A DNA stretch of 64,000 bases from Palleronia salina (lineage in GTDB: Bacteria > Pseudomonadota > Alphaproteobacteria > Rhodobacterales > Rhodobacteraceae). Position 1 is the stretch's first letter, and each line of letters begins with the position of its first letter. The stretch spans positions 186,001 to 250,000 of the forward strand of contig NZ_FQZA01000004.1 of NCBI RefSeq assembly GCF_900141995.1. The letters run 5' to 3'. This document shows, in pieces, positions 1-9,593 of this stretch. Below the pieces are notes generated by a model. It was given only the letters and a program-made list of their open reading frames with translations, was not told where the DNA came from and searched no databases. The translations under genes were made by a program, and so were the position numbers.

Positions 1-206
1 TGGCGCCGGGGGGCCGGGTGCTGCATCACCTGGGCATAGGTCATGTGGGTGGTGGGCTTGCCGCAGCAGATCTCGCCGCCCGCGTAGACGGGCTGGAGCC
101 CGTTGGGGCAGAAGTTCTCGTGCGTCTTGAACGGATAGACCTGCTGTTCGGCCATGGCCGGCGCGGCGAGACAGCCCAGCGCCAGGGCGATTGCGATACG
201 TTTCAT
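1..206 (-). CDS. small exported cysteine-containing protein (cut by window edge)
   Basis: The reading frame starts at an ATG at 206 and runs off the left edge, so the C-terminus is missing. The first 19 residues form a clear Sec signal peptide (MKRIAIALA, hydrophobic core, then AMA), followed by a mature part with NFCPNG and EICCGKPT. The three cysteines could form a disulfide or bind metal, but that is inference. I do not recognise the family. The gene is transcribed leftwards and faces away from the structured non-coding stretch beginning just upstream. It is too short in this window for a functional call. Confidence 0.7.
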   Translation of the reverse strand, partial: MKRIAIALALGCLAAPAMAEQQVYPFKTHENFCPNGLQPVYAGGEICCGKPTTHMTYAQVMQHPAPRR

Positions 207-321
207 ATTGACCCCTCGTCGGTGGCCCCCGGGCCGATCCCGCGCGCCTGTGAAAGGAAGGCTAGCCGCGAGATGACGCTCGGTCAATTTCCCGGTTTGG
301 AAACAGTGGGGTAAGGCCCGG

Positions 322-396
322 TCGCGGCCCCGGCCGCGATGGGGCTTTCCAGTGGAAAGCCCCAAGGGCCGAACGCGGATTGCGCGAGCAATCCGC
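322..396. repeat. three consecutive perfect hairpins
   Basis: Three perfect inverted repeats follow one another. At 322-339 the arms are TCGCGGCC and GGCCGCGA with a 2-base centre. At 341-363 the arms are GGGGCTTTCC and GGAAAGCCCC with an AGT loop. At 375-396 the arms are GCGGATTGC and GCAATCCGC with a GCGA loop, which fits the GNRA tetraloop pattern. None is followed by a T-run on either strand, so they are not standard intrinsic terminators. The spacing suggests a folded RNA or a repeat element. Confidence 0.6.
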
Positions 397-539
397 AGGG
401 GACGGACGTCAGGGGGACCGACGGCCGTTCATCGCCGAGAGGGCAGCGCCCGCCCTGGGGTTCGACCGGACCGTCGTGCCAGTGGCGCAGCGTGAGCCCG
501 GCGGATGGTCGGACGTCTACGGTCGTGCGTCTCGGAGAA

Positions 540-618
540 GGCAGCGCCCGGCCCGAGGGGGGGCGTGAAGCGCCCGCCCTGGGGGGCGGGTCGGGCGCTG
601 CCCGGCGTGCCGCCGGGC
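540..618. repeat. long inverted repeat plus nested hairpin
   Basis: An 11-base arm at 540-550 (GGCAGCGCCCG) is perfectly complementary to 592-602 (CGGGCGCTGCC), with a GC-rich inner segment that can itself pair. It runs directly into a second hairpin at 600-618 with 7-base arms GCCCGGC and GCCGGGC. The sequence GCAGCGCCCG also occurs at about 451 in slightly altered context, suggesting internal duplication. Confidence 0.5.
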
Positions 619-654
619 GGAAAGTGTCACATACTGGAATTAAATTCGGGCCCA

Positions 655-1503
655 TCACTGAGCCATTTTTTTTACCTTCTTTGCGACTAAGTAGTTTGAG
701 AAAGCGGCGCAGGACGCCAGCATATACCGCGCATCCTCCTGATATATTTCCTTCTTCTCGAGCATCCCATGTCGAATACCAGCATCATCAGAAGTATATG
801 CATACAGCTTCTCAAATCCATCTGCTAGTGCACGATGTATATCCAAGACCTCAACAACCTGTCGTAGCGGCTTACTAACTCCAGAAGACTTCTCTTCGAG
901 TAAGTACTGCACCGCAGCCTCAACAGAAGAGACAGACTCCTTGACTGAATTTCGATAGTCTGGTTCCGGCCTTTGGCTGAATAGTTGGGCCGCGCGCCTG
1001 AGGTGCTCTCGAACACCCTCAGAACCACTCTGGGTTAGTGCCGCTTCTATTTCCCTCAAAACAGAATCGTCAGTTATCTGGATCAAAAGTCCGTCAATAA
1101 ATCGAAAAGCGGCTCTCTCCCTCTCTAAGACGGCGTTTAAATCACGCTCAAGATCACCGCGCCACCTTTCTGGCGAGAGAGAGACTGCAAACTCTAAAAA
1201 GTCGTAACAGTAAGGAAAGGGTCGATCCATAAATCTCCCTCTAATTTTGTCTCGGGCCTGATCGGGAAATGGTGGTATTTCGTCGATACTCTCACGGTAA
1301 AAGTCGAACCAGATCCTAACGCAGCGATCCTTAAATTTTGGAGCGAATCCCTGAATTTGTCCCATAAAATCGTAATCGGCTATTTGACTGAAAAGGTTCA
1401 GCCTCAGAACATCCCAAAGCCCATTCAGCAAGCTGTTAGGCAAATCCTTAGGTGATAAGTCTACCTTTGGCTCTGCATAGCCGAAGCGTTCAGAGAAACT
1501 CAT
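655..1503 (-). CDS. AbiJ-NTD4/HEPN-like abortive infection protein
   Basis: 282 residues. The opening MSFSERFGY followed by NSLLNGLWDVLRLNLF matches what I recall of the AbiJ N-terminal domain 4 family. The C-terminal part carries YTSDDAGIRHGM and a final helix with CAAFSNYL, as in HEPN-type abortive infection proteins, where Arg/His residues can act in RNA cleavage. Base composition is clearly more AT-rich than the neighbours (T-runs, rare codons), indicating transfer. Its ATG (1503-1501) shares one base with the TGA of thyX (TGATG), so it is probably translated by coupling to thyX. Role in phage defence is inferred from the family; the family call rests on motif memory. No partner gene is visible. 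Confidence 0.7.
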   Translation of the reverse strand: MSFSERFGYAEPKVDLSPKDLPNSLLNGLWDVLRLNLFSQIADYDFMGQIQGFAPKFKDRCVRIWFDFYRESIDEIPPFPDQARDKIRGRFMDRPFPYCYDFLEFAVSLSPERWRGDLERDLNAVLERERAAFRFIDGLLIQITDDSVLREIEAALTQSGSEGVREHLRRAAQLFSQRPEPDYRNSVKESVSSVEAAVQYLLEEKSSGVSKPLRQVVEVLDIHRALADGFEKLYAYTSDDAGIRHGMLEKKEIYQEDARYMLASCAAFSNYLVAKKVKKMAQ

Positions 1504-2408
1504 CACCCAATCACCCCCATCAACTCCGCCCATTCCCGCTTCGTCAGCCCGCTGGTCTCCTGCGTGACCTCTTCGCCGGCCAGCATCCGGCGGACCACCT
1601 GCACGCCGGTGGCCGAGAGCTGCGCGGCGCCCAGGCGGTATTCCTCGAAGGCGGCATAGGCGAGCGGGACCCAGTCGCGGACCAGGTCGCAGATGGTCTC
1701 GGCGTAGACGCGGATCTCGTATTGCGCGTGGGGATCGGCGCGCAGGCGCAGGAAGTGGAAAAGGTTGTGCAGGTCCACCTTCCAGTACCACTGGGTGTAG
1801 ACATTGGCGGGCAGGTTCATGCGGGCAAGCTCGCGCGCGAGGCCCTGCTGCCCCTCCTGCCCCATCATCTGCTCGTAATGGTCGTAGGCGCGGTCGGAAT
1901 CGGCCTTGAGGGTTTCCAGCACGCGGGCGGCCTCGTCCCCCTCGAGCGTGGCACCGCGGCCCTGGTTGTTGATGCTGGACTGGGCGGCCAGGTGCTCGGG
2001 CGCGGGGATGTAGAACTCGCGGTCGAGCACCGAGTAGCGGGCGGAATACTCGTTCACGTTGGCGGTGCGGTGGCGGATCCACTGCCGCGCGACGAAGACC
2101 GGCAGCTTCACGTGCAGCTTGAGCTCGCACATCTCGAACGGGGTCGAGTGCCAGTGCCGCATGAGATAGCGGATCAGCCCCTCGTCGTTCTGCACCGACT
2201 TGGTCCCGCGGCCATAGCTGACGCGCGCGGCCTGGGTGATGGCGGCGTCGTCGCCCATGTAGTCGATGACCCGCACGAAGCCGTGGTCGAGCACCGGGTG
2301 CGCGCGGTAGAGCTGCGCCTCGATCCCCTTGGAGGTGGCCCGCAGCGTGGGCTGGGACTGGGCGCGCTGGGCGTCGATTTCGGCCTGCTGGTCGGGCGAC
2401 AGGGGCAT
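1503..2408 (-). CDS. thyX: flavin-dependent thymidylate synthase
   Basis: 301 residues. Makes dTMP from dUMP using methylene-tetrahydrofolate and FADH2. The ThyX signature is present as [15 protein letters not shown] at residues 112-126, matching RHRxxxxNExSxRYS. The C-terminal half has the [18 protein letters not shown] segment typical of the family. Start chosen at the ATG at 2408, giving the normal alphaproteobacterial length with an N-terminal extension. Transcribed leftwards from a 219-base gap shared with the divergent lipoprotein gene. Its stop codon overlaps the start of the AbiJ-like gene by one base, an unusual arrangement for a core nucleotide-metabolism gene. Confidence 0.96.
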   Translation of the reverse strand: MPLSPDQQAEIDAQRAQSQPTLRATSKGIEAQLYRAHPVLDHGFVRVIDYMGDDAAITQAARVSYGRGTKSVQNDEGLIRYLMRHWHSTPFEMCELKLHVKLPVFVARQWIRHRTANVNEYSARYSVLDREFYIPAPEHLAAQSSINNQGRGATLEGDEAARVLETLKADSDRAYDHYEQMMGQEGQQGLARELARMNLPANVYTQWYWKVDLHNLFHFLRLRADPHAQYEIRVYAETICDLVRDWVPLAYAAFEEYRLGAAQLSATGVQVVRRMLAGEEVTQETSGLTKREWAELMGVIG

Positions 2409-2627
2409 GGGGCGGTGTCCTTCCGGGCTTCGTGAGTCGAGAGCTACCATATCGTGGGGGCGGCATCCGCAAAACAACCATATGCGGGTTATCCACGACA
2501 ATTGGGGCAATTTCCCCACAGGCGAGTGGCGATTTGGCCGCGCCCCCCGGGTGCGCTTGACCGGGCACGCGGACCGGAGGCACGTTGCCGGAAAAACAAC
2601 GAGCAGACCTCCAAGGCAGGTAGAGCC

Positions 2628-3722
2628 ATGTTCCGGATTCCCCTTTCCATCGCGCTGGCCGCGGTGTTGTCCCTTGCCGCCTGCGGCGGTCCCAACCCGT
2701 TCAATGCGCCCGAGGAAGAGACCGACGGCGGCACCGATGGCGGCACCGGCGGCGATGACGGCACGCCGATCCAGTCCGATCGCGGCCTGCCCCCCGGCAC
2801 GTCGTCGCCCAGCCCCGACAACGCCATCGTCCGCTACGAGGCCAACGACTCGGCCGGCGGCGGCGGTTTCGCCGAGGGGATCGAATACGACCGGGCCACG
2901 GACACGTTCACCGTCGACAACCTGGCCTTCGACGGCGACAACACCTACGCCCGCGGCACGGCGGTCAGCTCGCTCGGGCCGTTCGCGGTGTACGAGTCGG
3001 ACGTGACCACCACCGACCCGGTCACCGGCAACGTGATCGACACCTTCCCCTACCGCGGAATCTACGGCGTGTCGCGCACCGGCCAGACCGAGTTCGCCAT
3101 CGTGCGCACCGGCGGCTACCTGAATTACGGCTTCGGCGGCTTCGTCTACCAGCGCAACGCCGAGGACGCGGCCGGCAACCCGGTGACGCTGGACCTGCCG
3201 ACCGAGGGCGACGCCGAATACGCCGGCGACTATGCGGGCGTGCGCATCTTCGACGGGCGCGGCGGGCTGGAATACGTGACCGGCGACGCGTCGATGCTGA
3301 TCGACTTCAAGGATTTCAACGACAGCCAGGCGGGCGTGCTGCTGCGGGTGCGCAACCGGCGGCTTTACGACGTCAACGGCAACGACATCACGTCGGCCTA
3401 CCTGGACGCGCTCGAGGCCGACAACGCCGATTTGATCCGGCCCCGCGCCAACGACGGCAGCGGCAACGAGGTGCTGGCCAATATCGGCAGCCGGGTGAAC
3501 CCGAACGTCGCCGACGCGAATGGCGAGATCGTGCAGGAGATCTTCGCGCGCTACTCCGAGACCGACGGCACGTCGTTCGAGGCGGGCGATGGCCAGTACT
3601 ATGCCATCATGTCCGGCCAGAACGCGTCCGAGATCGTGGGCGTGCTGGTGATGGAAGGAGCGGACGCGCGCAGCGACGCGACCTTCCAGGAGACCGGCGG
3701 CTTCATCGTCTACCGTCAATGA
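2628..3722 (+). CDS. lipoprotein, probable Slam-type surface lipoprotein
   Basis: 364 residues. A lipoprotein signal peptide ends in LSLAAC (lipobox, Cys at about 19), followed by a low-complexity acidic, Gly/Thr-rich linker that is typical of surface-anchored lipoproteins. The rest is beta-rich with many Asp, Gly and aromatic residues ([19 protein letters not shown] at the end), consistent with the beta-barrel fold of transferrin-binding-protein-like lipoproteins. The 3' end overlaps the next gene by 4 bases (ATGA), and that gene looks like a Slam translocon, which supports surface display. The ligand is unknown. Start chosen at ATG 2628 because it places the signal peptide at the N-terminus. 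Confidence 0.75.
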   Translation: MFRIPLSIALAAVLSLAACGGPNPFNAPEEETDGGTDGGTGGDDGTPIQSDRGLPPGTSSPSPDNAIVRYEANDSAGGGGFAEGIEYDRATDTFTVDNLAFDGDNTYARGTAVSSLGPFAVYESDVTTTDPVTGNVIDTFPYRGIYGVSRTGQTEFAIVRTGGYLNYGFGGFVYQRNAEDAAGNPVTLDLPTEGDAEYAGDYAGVRIFDGRGGLEYVTGDASMLIDFKDFNDSQAGVLLRVRNRRLYDVNGNDITSAYLDALEADNADLIRPRANDGSGNEVLANIGSRVNPNVADANGEIVQEIFARYSETDGTSFEAGDGQYYAIMSGQNASEIVGVLVMEGADARSDATFQETGGFIVYRQ

Positions 3723-5128
3723 TGCGCGGGGCGCGGCGGCCCCAGTCCCTTCGGCGCGTGGCGCTGGCCCTGCTGGCGGCACTGGCCCTGGCCGGGCCGG
3801 TCGCGGCCGACCCCGCCGCGCTGAACCCCGACCAGATGCGGGTGGCCGCGGGCCGCGCGGCGGCGGCGGGGCAGCCCCTGGCCGCCAAGGCCATGGCCGA
3901 GGCCCTGCTGGCGCGCGACCGCGACGACGTACAGGCGCTTCTGGCGCTGTCGCGGGCCGAGCGCGACCTGGGCGACTACGACGCCGCGCGCGACGCGGGA
4001 ATGCGCGCCTGGTCGCTGGGCCGGCGGGACGAGGACCGCTATGCCGCCGCGCTGGCCGTGGCGCAGGCGCAGGCGTCGAAGGGCGCGCGCACGCGATCGC
4101 AGTTCTGGCTGCGCCGCGCGGTCGAGGTGGCGCCCGACGACCGGGCCGAGGCGCGGGCCATCCGCGATTACCGCTATGTCCGCGCGCGCAACCCGTGGGC
4201 CACGCAGCTGTCCTTCACCCTGGCGCCATCGTCGAACGTGAACGGCGGCACCAGCAACGAGACCGCGGACCTGTACCTGAGCGGCACGCCCATTGGCGAT
4301 CTGTACCTGCCCGACGCGCAGCTGAGCCCCACGGCCCGGGCGCTGTCGGGGGTCGAACTGGCGCTGGGCGTCAGCGCGTCGCGCCGCCTGCACGAGACGG
4401 CGACCGAGAAGACGACGCTGGACATGGGCCTGCTCCAGCGCAGCTACATCCTGTCGGACGAGGCCAAGCGCATGGCGCCCACGGCCTCGGGGTCGGACTT
4501 CGCCTATTCGGCCGCGACGCTGGGCCTGACCCACAAGCGCAAGATCGACGACGGGCGCGGCGACCTGCGCTTCGGCCTCGCGACCCAGCGCACCTGGTAC
4601 GGCGGCGACACCCTGGCCCAGAGCGTGCGGGCCAGCGCCGCCGTGGGCTATGCCCTGACGCCGAAGACCAAGGGACAGCTGAGCCTGTCGGCCGACCGCG
4701 AGAACGGGCTGAACGGACGCGCCGACGTGACCGGCTGGCGGCTGGGCGCCGGGGTCGGACGGGTCACCGACAGCGGCCTTCAGCTGAGCGCCGCGATCAG
4801 CCACAGCGACCGCGACTCGGCCTCGGGCGCGCTGGATTTCCGCGAGACCGAGATCACGCTGGGCGCCGCCCTGCCCGAGCCGGTCATGGGCGCGCAGGTG
4901 TCGTTCAGCCTGTCGGCGGCGGACCGGCATCACGACAGCATACCCTTCGCGCTGAACGGGCGCGACGACACGCGGCTGGCCGCGCGCGCGACCATGGCCT
5001 TCCCAGCCTTGGACTACATGGGGTTCGTGCCGGACGTGACGATCGAGGCATTGAAGAATTCGTCCACGGTCGACCTGTATGACCGGCGCGAATTCGGCGT
5101 GTCGCTGGGGGTGCGGTCGCGGTTCTGA
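3719..5128 (+). CDS. Slam-like surface lipoprotein assembly modifier (outer-membrane barrel)
   Basis: 469 residues. Signal peptide (to about residue 30), then an alpha-helical part of roughly 130 residues that reads like tetratricopeptide repeats ([22 protein letters not shown]), then a C-terminal beta-barrel of about 290 residues ending in Phe (SLGVRSRF), as in outer-membrane proteins. The transition [21 protein letters not shown] resembles the TPR-barrel junction of Slam proteins (DUF560), which move lipoproteins to the cell surface. The preceding lipoprotein overlaps by 4 bases and is the likely client. Slam is well described in Neisseria and Acinetobacter; its use here is inference from architecture and gene order. 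Confidence 0.72.
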   Translation: MMRGARRPQSLRRVALALLAALALAGPVAADPAALNPDQMRVAAGRAAAAGQPLAAKAMAEALLARDRDDVQALLALSRAERDLGDYDAARDAGMRAWSLGRRDEDRYAAALAVAQAQASKGARTRSQFWLRRAVEVAPDDRAEARAIRDYRYVRARNPWATQLSFTLAPSSNVNGGTSNETADLYLSGTPIGDLYLPDAQLSPTARALSGVELALGVSASRRLHETATEKTTLDMGLLQRSYILSDEAKRMAPTASGSDFAYSAATLGLTHKRKIDDGRGDLRFGLATQRTWYGGDTLAQSVRASAAVGYALTPKTKGQLSLSADRENGLNGRADVTGWRLGAGVGRVTDSGLQLSAAISHSDRDSASGALDFRETEITLGAALPEPVMGAQVSFSLSAADRHHDSIPFALNGRDDTRLAARATMAFPALDYMGFVPDVTIEALKNSSTVDLYDRREFGVSLGVRSRF

Positions 5129-5198
5129 CGCTTTACGCACGGGGCGCCCGGCCTAGCTTTCGGCGCAATCGAAAGACAATCGCAGAAAGGACTTACCG

Positions 5199-5633
5199 AT
5201 GGCAATCGAGTATCTTCACACGATGGTGCGCGCCAAGGATCTGGACAAGACCATGGCGTTCTTCAAGCTGCTGGGCCTGAAGGAACGGATGCGCAAGGAG
5301 GTCGAAGCCGGCCGTTTCACGCTGGTGTTCATGTGCCCGCCCGATCAGGACGACGGCACCGCCGACGTGGAGCTGACCTATAACTGGGACGGCGACGACG
5401 CCCTGCCCGACGACAGCCGCCATTTCGGCCACCTGGCGTATCGCGTCGACGATATTTACGACATGTGCGCCAAGCTGCAGGATGCGGGGGTGACGATCAA
5501 CCGCCCGCCGCGTGACGGGCACATGGCCTTCGTGCGCTCGCCCGACAACATCTCGGTCGAGCTTTTGCAGAAGGGCGACGCGAAGGAGCCGCAGGAACCT
5601 TGGGCCAGCATGGAAAACACCGGGCACTGGTAA
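5199..5633 (+). CDS. gloA: lactoylglutathione lyase (glyoxalase I) family protein
   Basis: 144 residues, one vicinal-oxygen-chelate domain. Converts the hemithioacetal of methylglyoxal and glutathione to S-lactoylglutathione. Candidate metal ligands are His7, Glu58, His78 and Glu121, in the order expected for GloA (YLHTMVR, DVELTYNW, HFGHLAYRV, SVELLQ). A ribosome-binding site GAAAGGA lies a suitable distance before the ATG at 5199. The following DUF1194 gene begins inside its last codons, so the two are probably cotranscribed. Length fits the family. Confidence 0.88.
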   Translation: MAIEYLHTMVRAKDLDKTMAFFKLLGLKERMRKEVEAGRFTLVFMCPPDQDDGTADVELTYNWDGDDALPDDSRHFGHLAYRVDDIYDMCAKLQDAGVTINRPPRDGHMAFVRSPDNISVELLQKGDAKEPQEPWASMENTGHW

Positions 5634-6304
5634 GCCTTGGCGCCGCGGCGGCCCTGACCCTGTGGGCCGCCGCGGCCGAGGCCCAGTGCCGGCTGGCGCT
5701 GGTGCTGGGCCTCGACATCTCGTCCTCGGTGGATGCCGAGGAGGACGCGCTGCAGCGGCAGGGCCTCGCCCGCGCCCTGATCGCCCCTCAGGTGGTGCAG
5801 GCCGCCACCGCCCTGCCCGGCCAGCCGGTGGCCATCGCGGTGTTCGAATGGTCGGGCCGCTGGCAGCAGGACCTTCTTCTGGACTGGACGCTGGTCGAAA
5901 GCGCCGCCGACATGGAGCGGATCAGCGCCACCATCGCCGCGTCGAAACGCTCCTACGCCGATTTCCCGACGGCGATGGGATACGCGCTGGGCTATGCGTC
6001 GGACCTGTTGCGCCGGGCGCCGCCATGCCTGTTCCGCACGCTGGACCTGTCGGGCGACGGCATCAACAACGACGGGTTCGGCCCCGCGCTGGCCTACCAG
6101 AACTTCCCCTATGACGAGGTGACGGTGAACGGGCTGGTGGTGACCGGCCACGACCAGGCCGTCGTCACCTTCTTCGAGCGCGAGGTCCGGCACGGCCCCG
6201 GGGCCTTCATCGAGGTGGCGCGCGGCTTCGCGGATTTCGAGCGCGCCATGCGCCGCAAGCTGGTGCGCGAACTGGGCGCGCGCGTGATCGGGGTCGCCGA
6301 ATGA
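5600..6304 (+). CDS. DUF1194 von Willebrand A-like exported protein (first copy)
   Basis: 234 residues. Signal peptide ending near AEA-QC, then a von Willebrand factor A-like fold. The metal-ion-dependent adhesion site is present as DISSSVD (Asp39, Ser41, Ser43), with LDLSGDG later in the chain. DUF1194 proteins are exported and of unknown function. The only start that keeps the signal peptide is a TTG at 5600, inside the 3' end of gloA (34-base overlap). The next gene is a paralogue joined by an ATGA overlap, so both are probably made together. Confidence 0.78.
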   Translation: MGQHGKHRALVSLGAAAALTLWAAAAEAQCRLALVLGLDISSSVDAEEDALQRQGLARALIAPQVVQAATALPGQPVAIAVFEWSGRWQQDLLLDWTLVESAADMERISATIAASKRSYADFPTAMGYALGYASDLLRRAPPCLFRTLDLSGDGINNDGFGPALAYQNFPYDEVTVNGLVVTGHDQAVVTFFEREVRHGPGAFIEVARGFADFERAMRRKLVRELGARVIGVAE

Positions 6305-6990
6305 TCCGGGCCGCGCTTGCCGCCCTGCTGGGGCTACTTTCGATGACGACCGCCGAGGCCGGGTGCCGCCAGGCCCTGGCGCTGGGTCTCGACATCTCGG
6401 GGTCGGTGGACGCGACCGAGTACCGGTTGCAGCGCGACGGGCTGGCCGACGCCCTGTCGCGCCCGGCGGTGCGCAACGCGCTGTTCTCGACCCCCGGCGA
6501 GGTCGTCTGGATCGCGGTTTTCGAGTGGGCGGATCCCGGGCAAAGCCACGTGATCCAGCCCTGGGCCGCGCTGACCGACGGCGCGGCGCTGGACCGGGTG
6601 ACCGCGCGGTTGCGGGGCGGCACCCGTCCCGATTTCGGCCCCTCGACCGCCTTGGGCTCGGCCATGGAAGCCGGCGCCGCCCTGCTGGCCGGGCGCCCCG
6701 ACTGCGCGACGCTGACGCTGGACGTCTCGGGCGACGGGCCATCCAACACCGGCCCCCGCCCGCGCGATGCGCGGCGGGCGCCGGCGTTGGCGGGCGTGAC
6801 CGTGAACGGGTTGGTGGTTGCGCCGGACGCGAAGGCCGCTTCCCAGCTAGAGTCCTATTTCCGCGCCGAGGTCATCAGCGGGCCCGGCGCCTTCGTCGAA
6901 CGCGCGGACGGGTTCGAAGGCTACGCCGACGCGATGGAGCGCAAGCTGATCCGCGAATTGCGGTCGATGCTGCTGGGCGCGCTTCAGTAG
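6301..6990 (+). CDS. DUF1194 von Willebrand A-like exported protein (second copy)
   Basis: 229 residues. Short signal peptide (MIRAALAALLG to AEA), then the same fold as the preceding gene. The adhesion-site motif is DISGSVD (Asp31, Ser33, Ser35), followed by LDVSGDGPSN. Both copies share Cys next to the cleavage site, VTVNGLVV, GPGAFVE and the ending MERKLIRELR, so they arose by tandem duplication but have diverged strongly. Overlaps the upstream copy by 4 bases. Its 3' end overlaps by 7 bases the convergent MarR-family gene. A two-component surface or periplasmic complex is possible but unproven. Confidence 0.78.
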   Translation: MIRAALAALLGLLSMTTAEAGCRQALALGLDISGSVDATEYRLQRDGLADALSRPAVRNALFSTPGEVVWIAVFEWADPGQSHVIQPWAALTDGAALDRVTARLRGGTRPDFGPSTALGSAMEAGAALLAGRPDCATLTLDVSGDGPSNTGPRPRDARRAPALAGVTVNGLVVAPDAKAASQLESYFRAEVISGPGAFVERADGFEGYADAMERKLIRELRSMLLGALQ

Positions 6991-7481
6991 ATATAGCGGA
7001 TCTGGTCGGTCCAGTAGCGTTCGACCCGGCGCAGCGTACCGTTGATGAGGTCGACCTGGTCGTAGCTGAGCACGTTGCGCGATTGCAGCCCCTCGGCGTG
7101 GCGGGCGAAAAGACGGCCCACCGCCTCGTGCACCTGCCGGCCTTTCGGCGTCAGCCGCACGCGAACCGCGCGGCGGTCGATCTCGCAGCGCTGGTGGTGC
7201 ATGTAGCCCATCTCGACCAGCTTCTTCAGGTTGTAGGAGACGTTCGAGCCCTGGTAGTAGCCGCGGGTCTTGAGCTCGCCCGCCGTCACCTCGTTGTCGC
7301 CCACGTTGAACAGAAGCAACGCCTGGACCGGGTTCACCTCCAGCACGCCGACGCGTTCGAATTCATCCTTGAGAACGTCGAGAAGCAGCCTGTGCAACCG
7401 CTCGACCAGGGACAGCGTATCCAGGTATTCCTTGATGAAACCCCGTTTCTCGGCGGTCTCCACCCTTTGCAGCGAATTCAT
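6984..7481 (-). CDS. LdtR-type MarR family transcriptional regulator
   Basis: 165 residues with a winged helix-turn-helix. The core VNPVQALLLFNVGDNEV, GYYQGSNVSYNLKKLVEMGY and DRRAVRVRLTPKG is very close to the rhizobial regulator LdtR, which controls cell-envelope L,D-transpeptidase and stress genes; the target here is unknown. I chose the ATG at 7481 because GAGGTGCGAG precedes it; an ATG at 7496 would add five residues and has a weaker site. Convergent with the DUF1194 pair; its 3' end overlaps them by 7 bases. Confidence 0.85.
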   Translation of the reverse strand: MNSLQRVETAEKRGFIKEYLDTLSLVERLHRLLLDVLKDEFERVGVLEVNPVQALLLFNVGDNEVTAGELKTRGYYQGSNVSYNLKKLVEMGYMHHQRCEIDRRAVRVRLTPKGRQVHEAVGRLFARHAEGLQSRNVLSYDQVDLINGTLRRVERYWTDQIRYIY

Positions 7482-7553
7482 CTCGCACCTCGCCATTCTG
7501 CATCGCCGGGCGAAGATGCGATGAATTCGCTAAGTAATGGTTTATTCCGGTGC

Positions 7554-7838
7554 TCAGGCCACGCCGCCGCGCACATGCTCGGCCATGTGGGCCGCGATGT
7601 CGGCGGTCAGGTCGGCGTAGAGGGGCGGCGCGGGGGCCTGCCCGCTGACCCACTGGTAAAGGTCCTGATCGTTTTCCAGCAGCATCTGCTGGTAGAGCGC
7701 CACCGTCTCGTCATCCAGTTCGGCCAGCCGGTGGTCGGCATAGGCGCCCAGGATAAGGTCCATCTCCTTGATTCCGCGCCGCCAGGAGCGGATCCGCAGG
7801 CGGCGCAGCATGGTTTCGCGATCGTTCGCCTCGGTCAT
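7554..7838 (-). CDS. sdhE: FAD assembly factor SdhE
   Basis: 94 residues, the normal size for the SdhE/Sdh5 (DUF339) family. It helps covalent attachment of FAD to the succinate dehydrogenase flavoprotein. The hallmark RSWRRGIKEMD (RGxxExD) is present near residue 20, followed by the helical segment with LYQQMLLENDQDLYQWV. The gene overlaps the upstream XRE regulator by 4 bases (ATGA read leftwards), so the two form an operon. No sdh genes lie in this window. Confidence 0.92.
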   Translation of the reverse strand: MTEANDRETMLRRLRIRSWRRGIKEMDLILGAYADHRLAELDDETVALYQQMLLENDQDLYQWVSGQAPAPPLYADLTADIAAHMAEHVRGGVA

Positions 7839-8242
7839 TGGGCGGTCTCTTGCATCCGGCGCAGGCGCTTTTGCAGCCGGCCCAGCGTGTCGGCCTGCTG
7901 TACCATCGCGCGCTGGAGCTGGCGCATCTCGTTGAGAAGCTGGGTCATGTCGTCGGAGAGTGGTGACGGCTCGGACGGCGCGGCGAGGCCGTCGCCCTCG
8001 CCCGTCATCAGCCAGCGCAGGCTGACGTTCAGCAGCCCCGAGATGGTCTGAAGCTGGTTGGCGCGCGGCTCGGACATGTCGTTTTCCCACTTCTCGAGCG
8101 TGCCGATGCGCACGCCGATGCGATGGGCCAATTCGTTCTGCGAAAGGCTCGCGGCCTGGCGCGCGTCGGCCAGCCGGTCCCCGAAGGTCGCGGTGTCGTT
8201 GGAATACCAATCGTGCTGCGTGTCTACCAGGTCGTCGGTCAT
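7835..8242 (-). CDS. XRE family helix-turn-helix regulator
   Basis: 135 residues. Residues about 20-78 form a Cro/CI-type helix-turn-helix (RLADARQAASLSQNELAHRIGV, then LEKWENDMSEPR). The C-terminal part is a predicted coiled coil rich in Gln, Leu and Arg (LNEMRQLQRAMVQQADTLGRLQ), probably for oligomerisation. It is the first gene of an operon with sdhE and is divergent from the aminotransferase gene across an 87-base gap, which probably holds its operator. Target unknown. Confidence 0.85.
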   Translation of the reverse strand: MTDDLVDTQHDWYSNDTATFGDRLADARQAASLSQNELAHRIGVRIGTLEKWENDMSEPRANQLQTISGLLNVSLRWLMTGEGDGLAAPSEPSPLSDDMTQLLNEMRQLQRAMVQQADTLGRLQKRLRRMQETAQ

Positions 8243-8272
8243 GGTGATCCTCGATCCGTTTTTCGCTGTTGA

Positions 8273-9532
<1,260 letters not shown>

Positions 9533-9593
9533 GCGGGTACCCCGGGCGCGGCACGCGCCCGGCACCGCGGCAGACAGACTGAGAGGGGCCACC

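Larger units (their letters stand above)
207..654. other. non-coding, hairpin-rich intergenic stretch
   Basis: About 450 bases with no convincing gene. The left part holds the promoter and leader of the exported-protein gene. The part from 320 to 620 is GC-rich and full of perfect inverted repeats, listed separately. Open frames here are GC-driven and lack signal, domain or ribosome-binding features. The stretch lies downstream of the AT-richer AbiJ-like gene, so part of it may terminate the thyX operon. A repeated intergenic element or a structured RNA is possible. Confidence 0.6.

Noticed and set aside
450-485. tRNA-like T-arm sequence (GGGGTTCGACC)
   Set aside because: The flanking bases cannot form the T-stem, and no acceptor, D or anticodon arm can be drawn around it.
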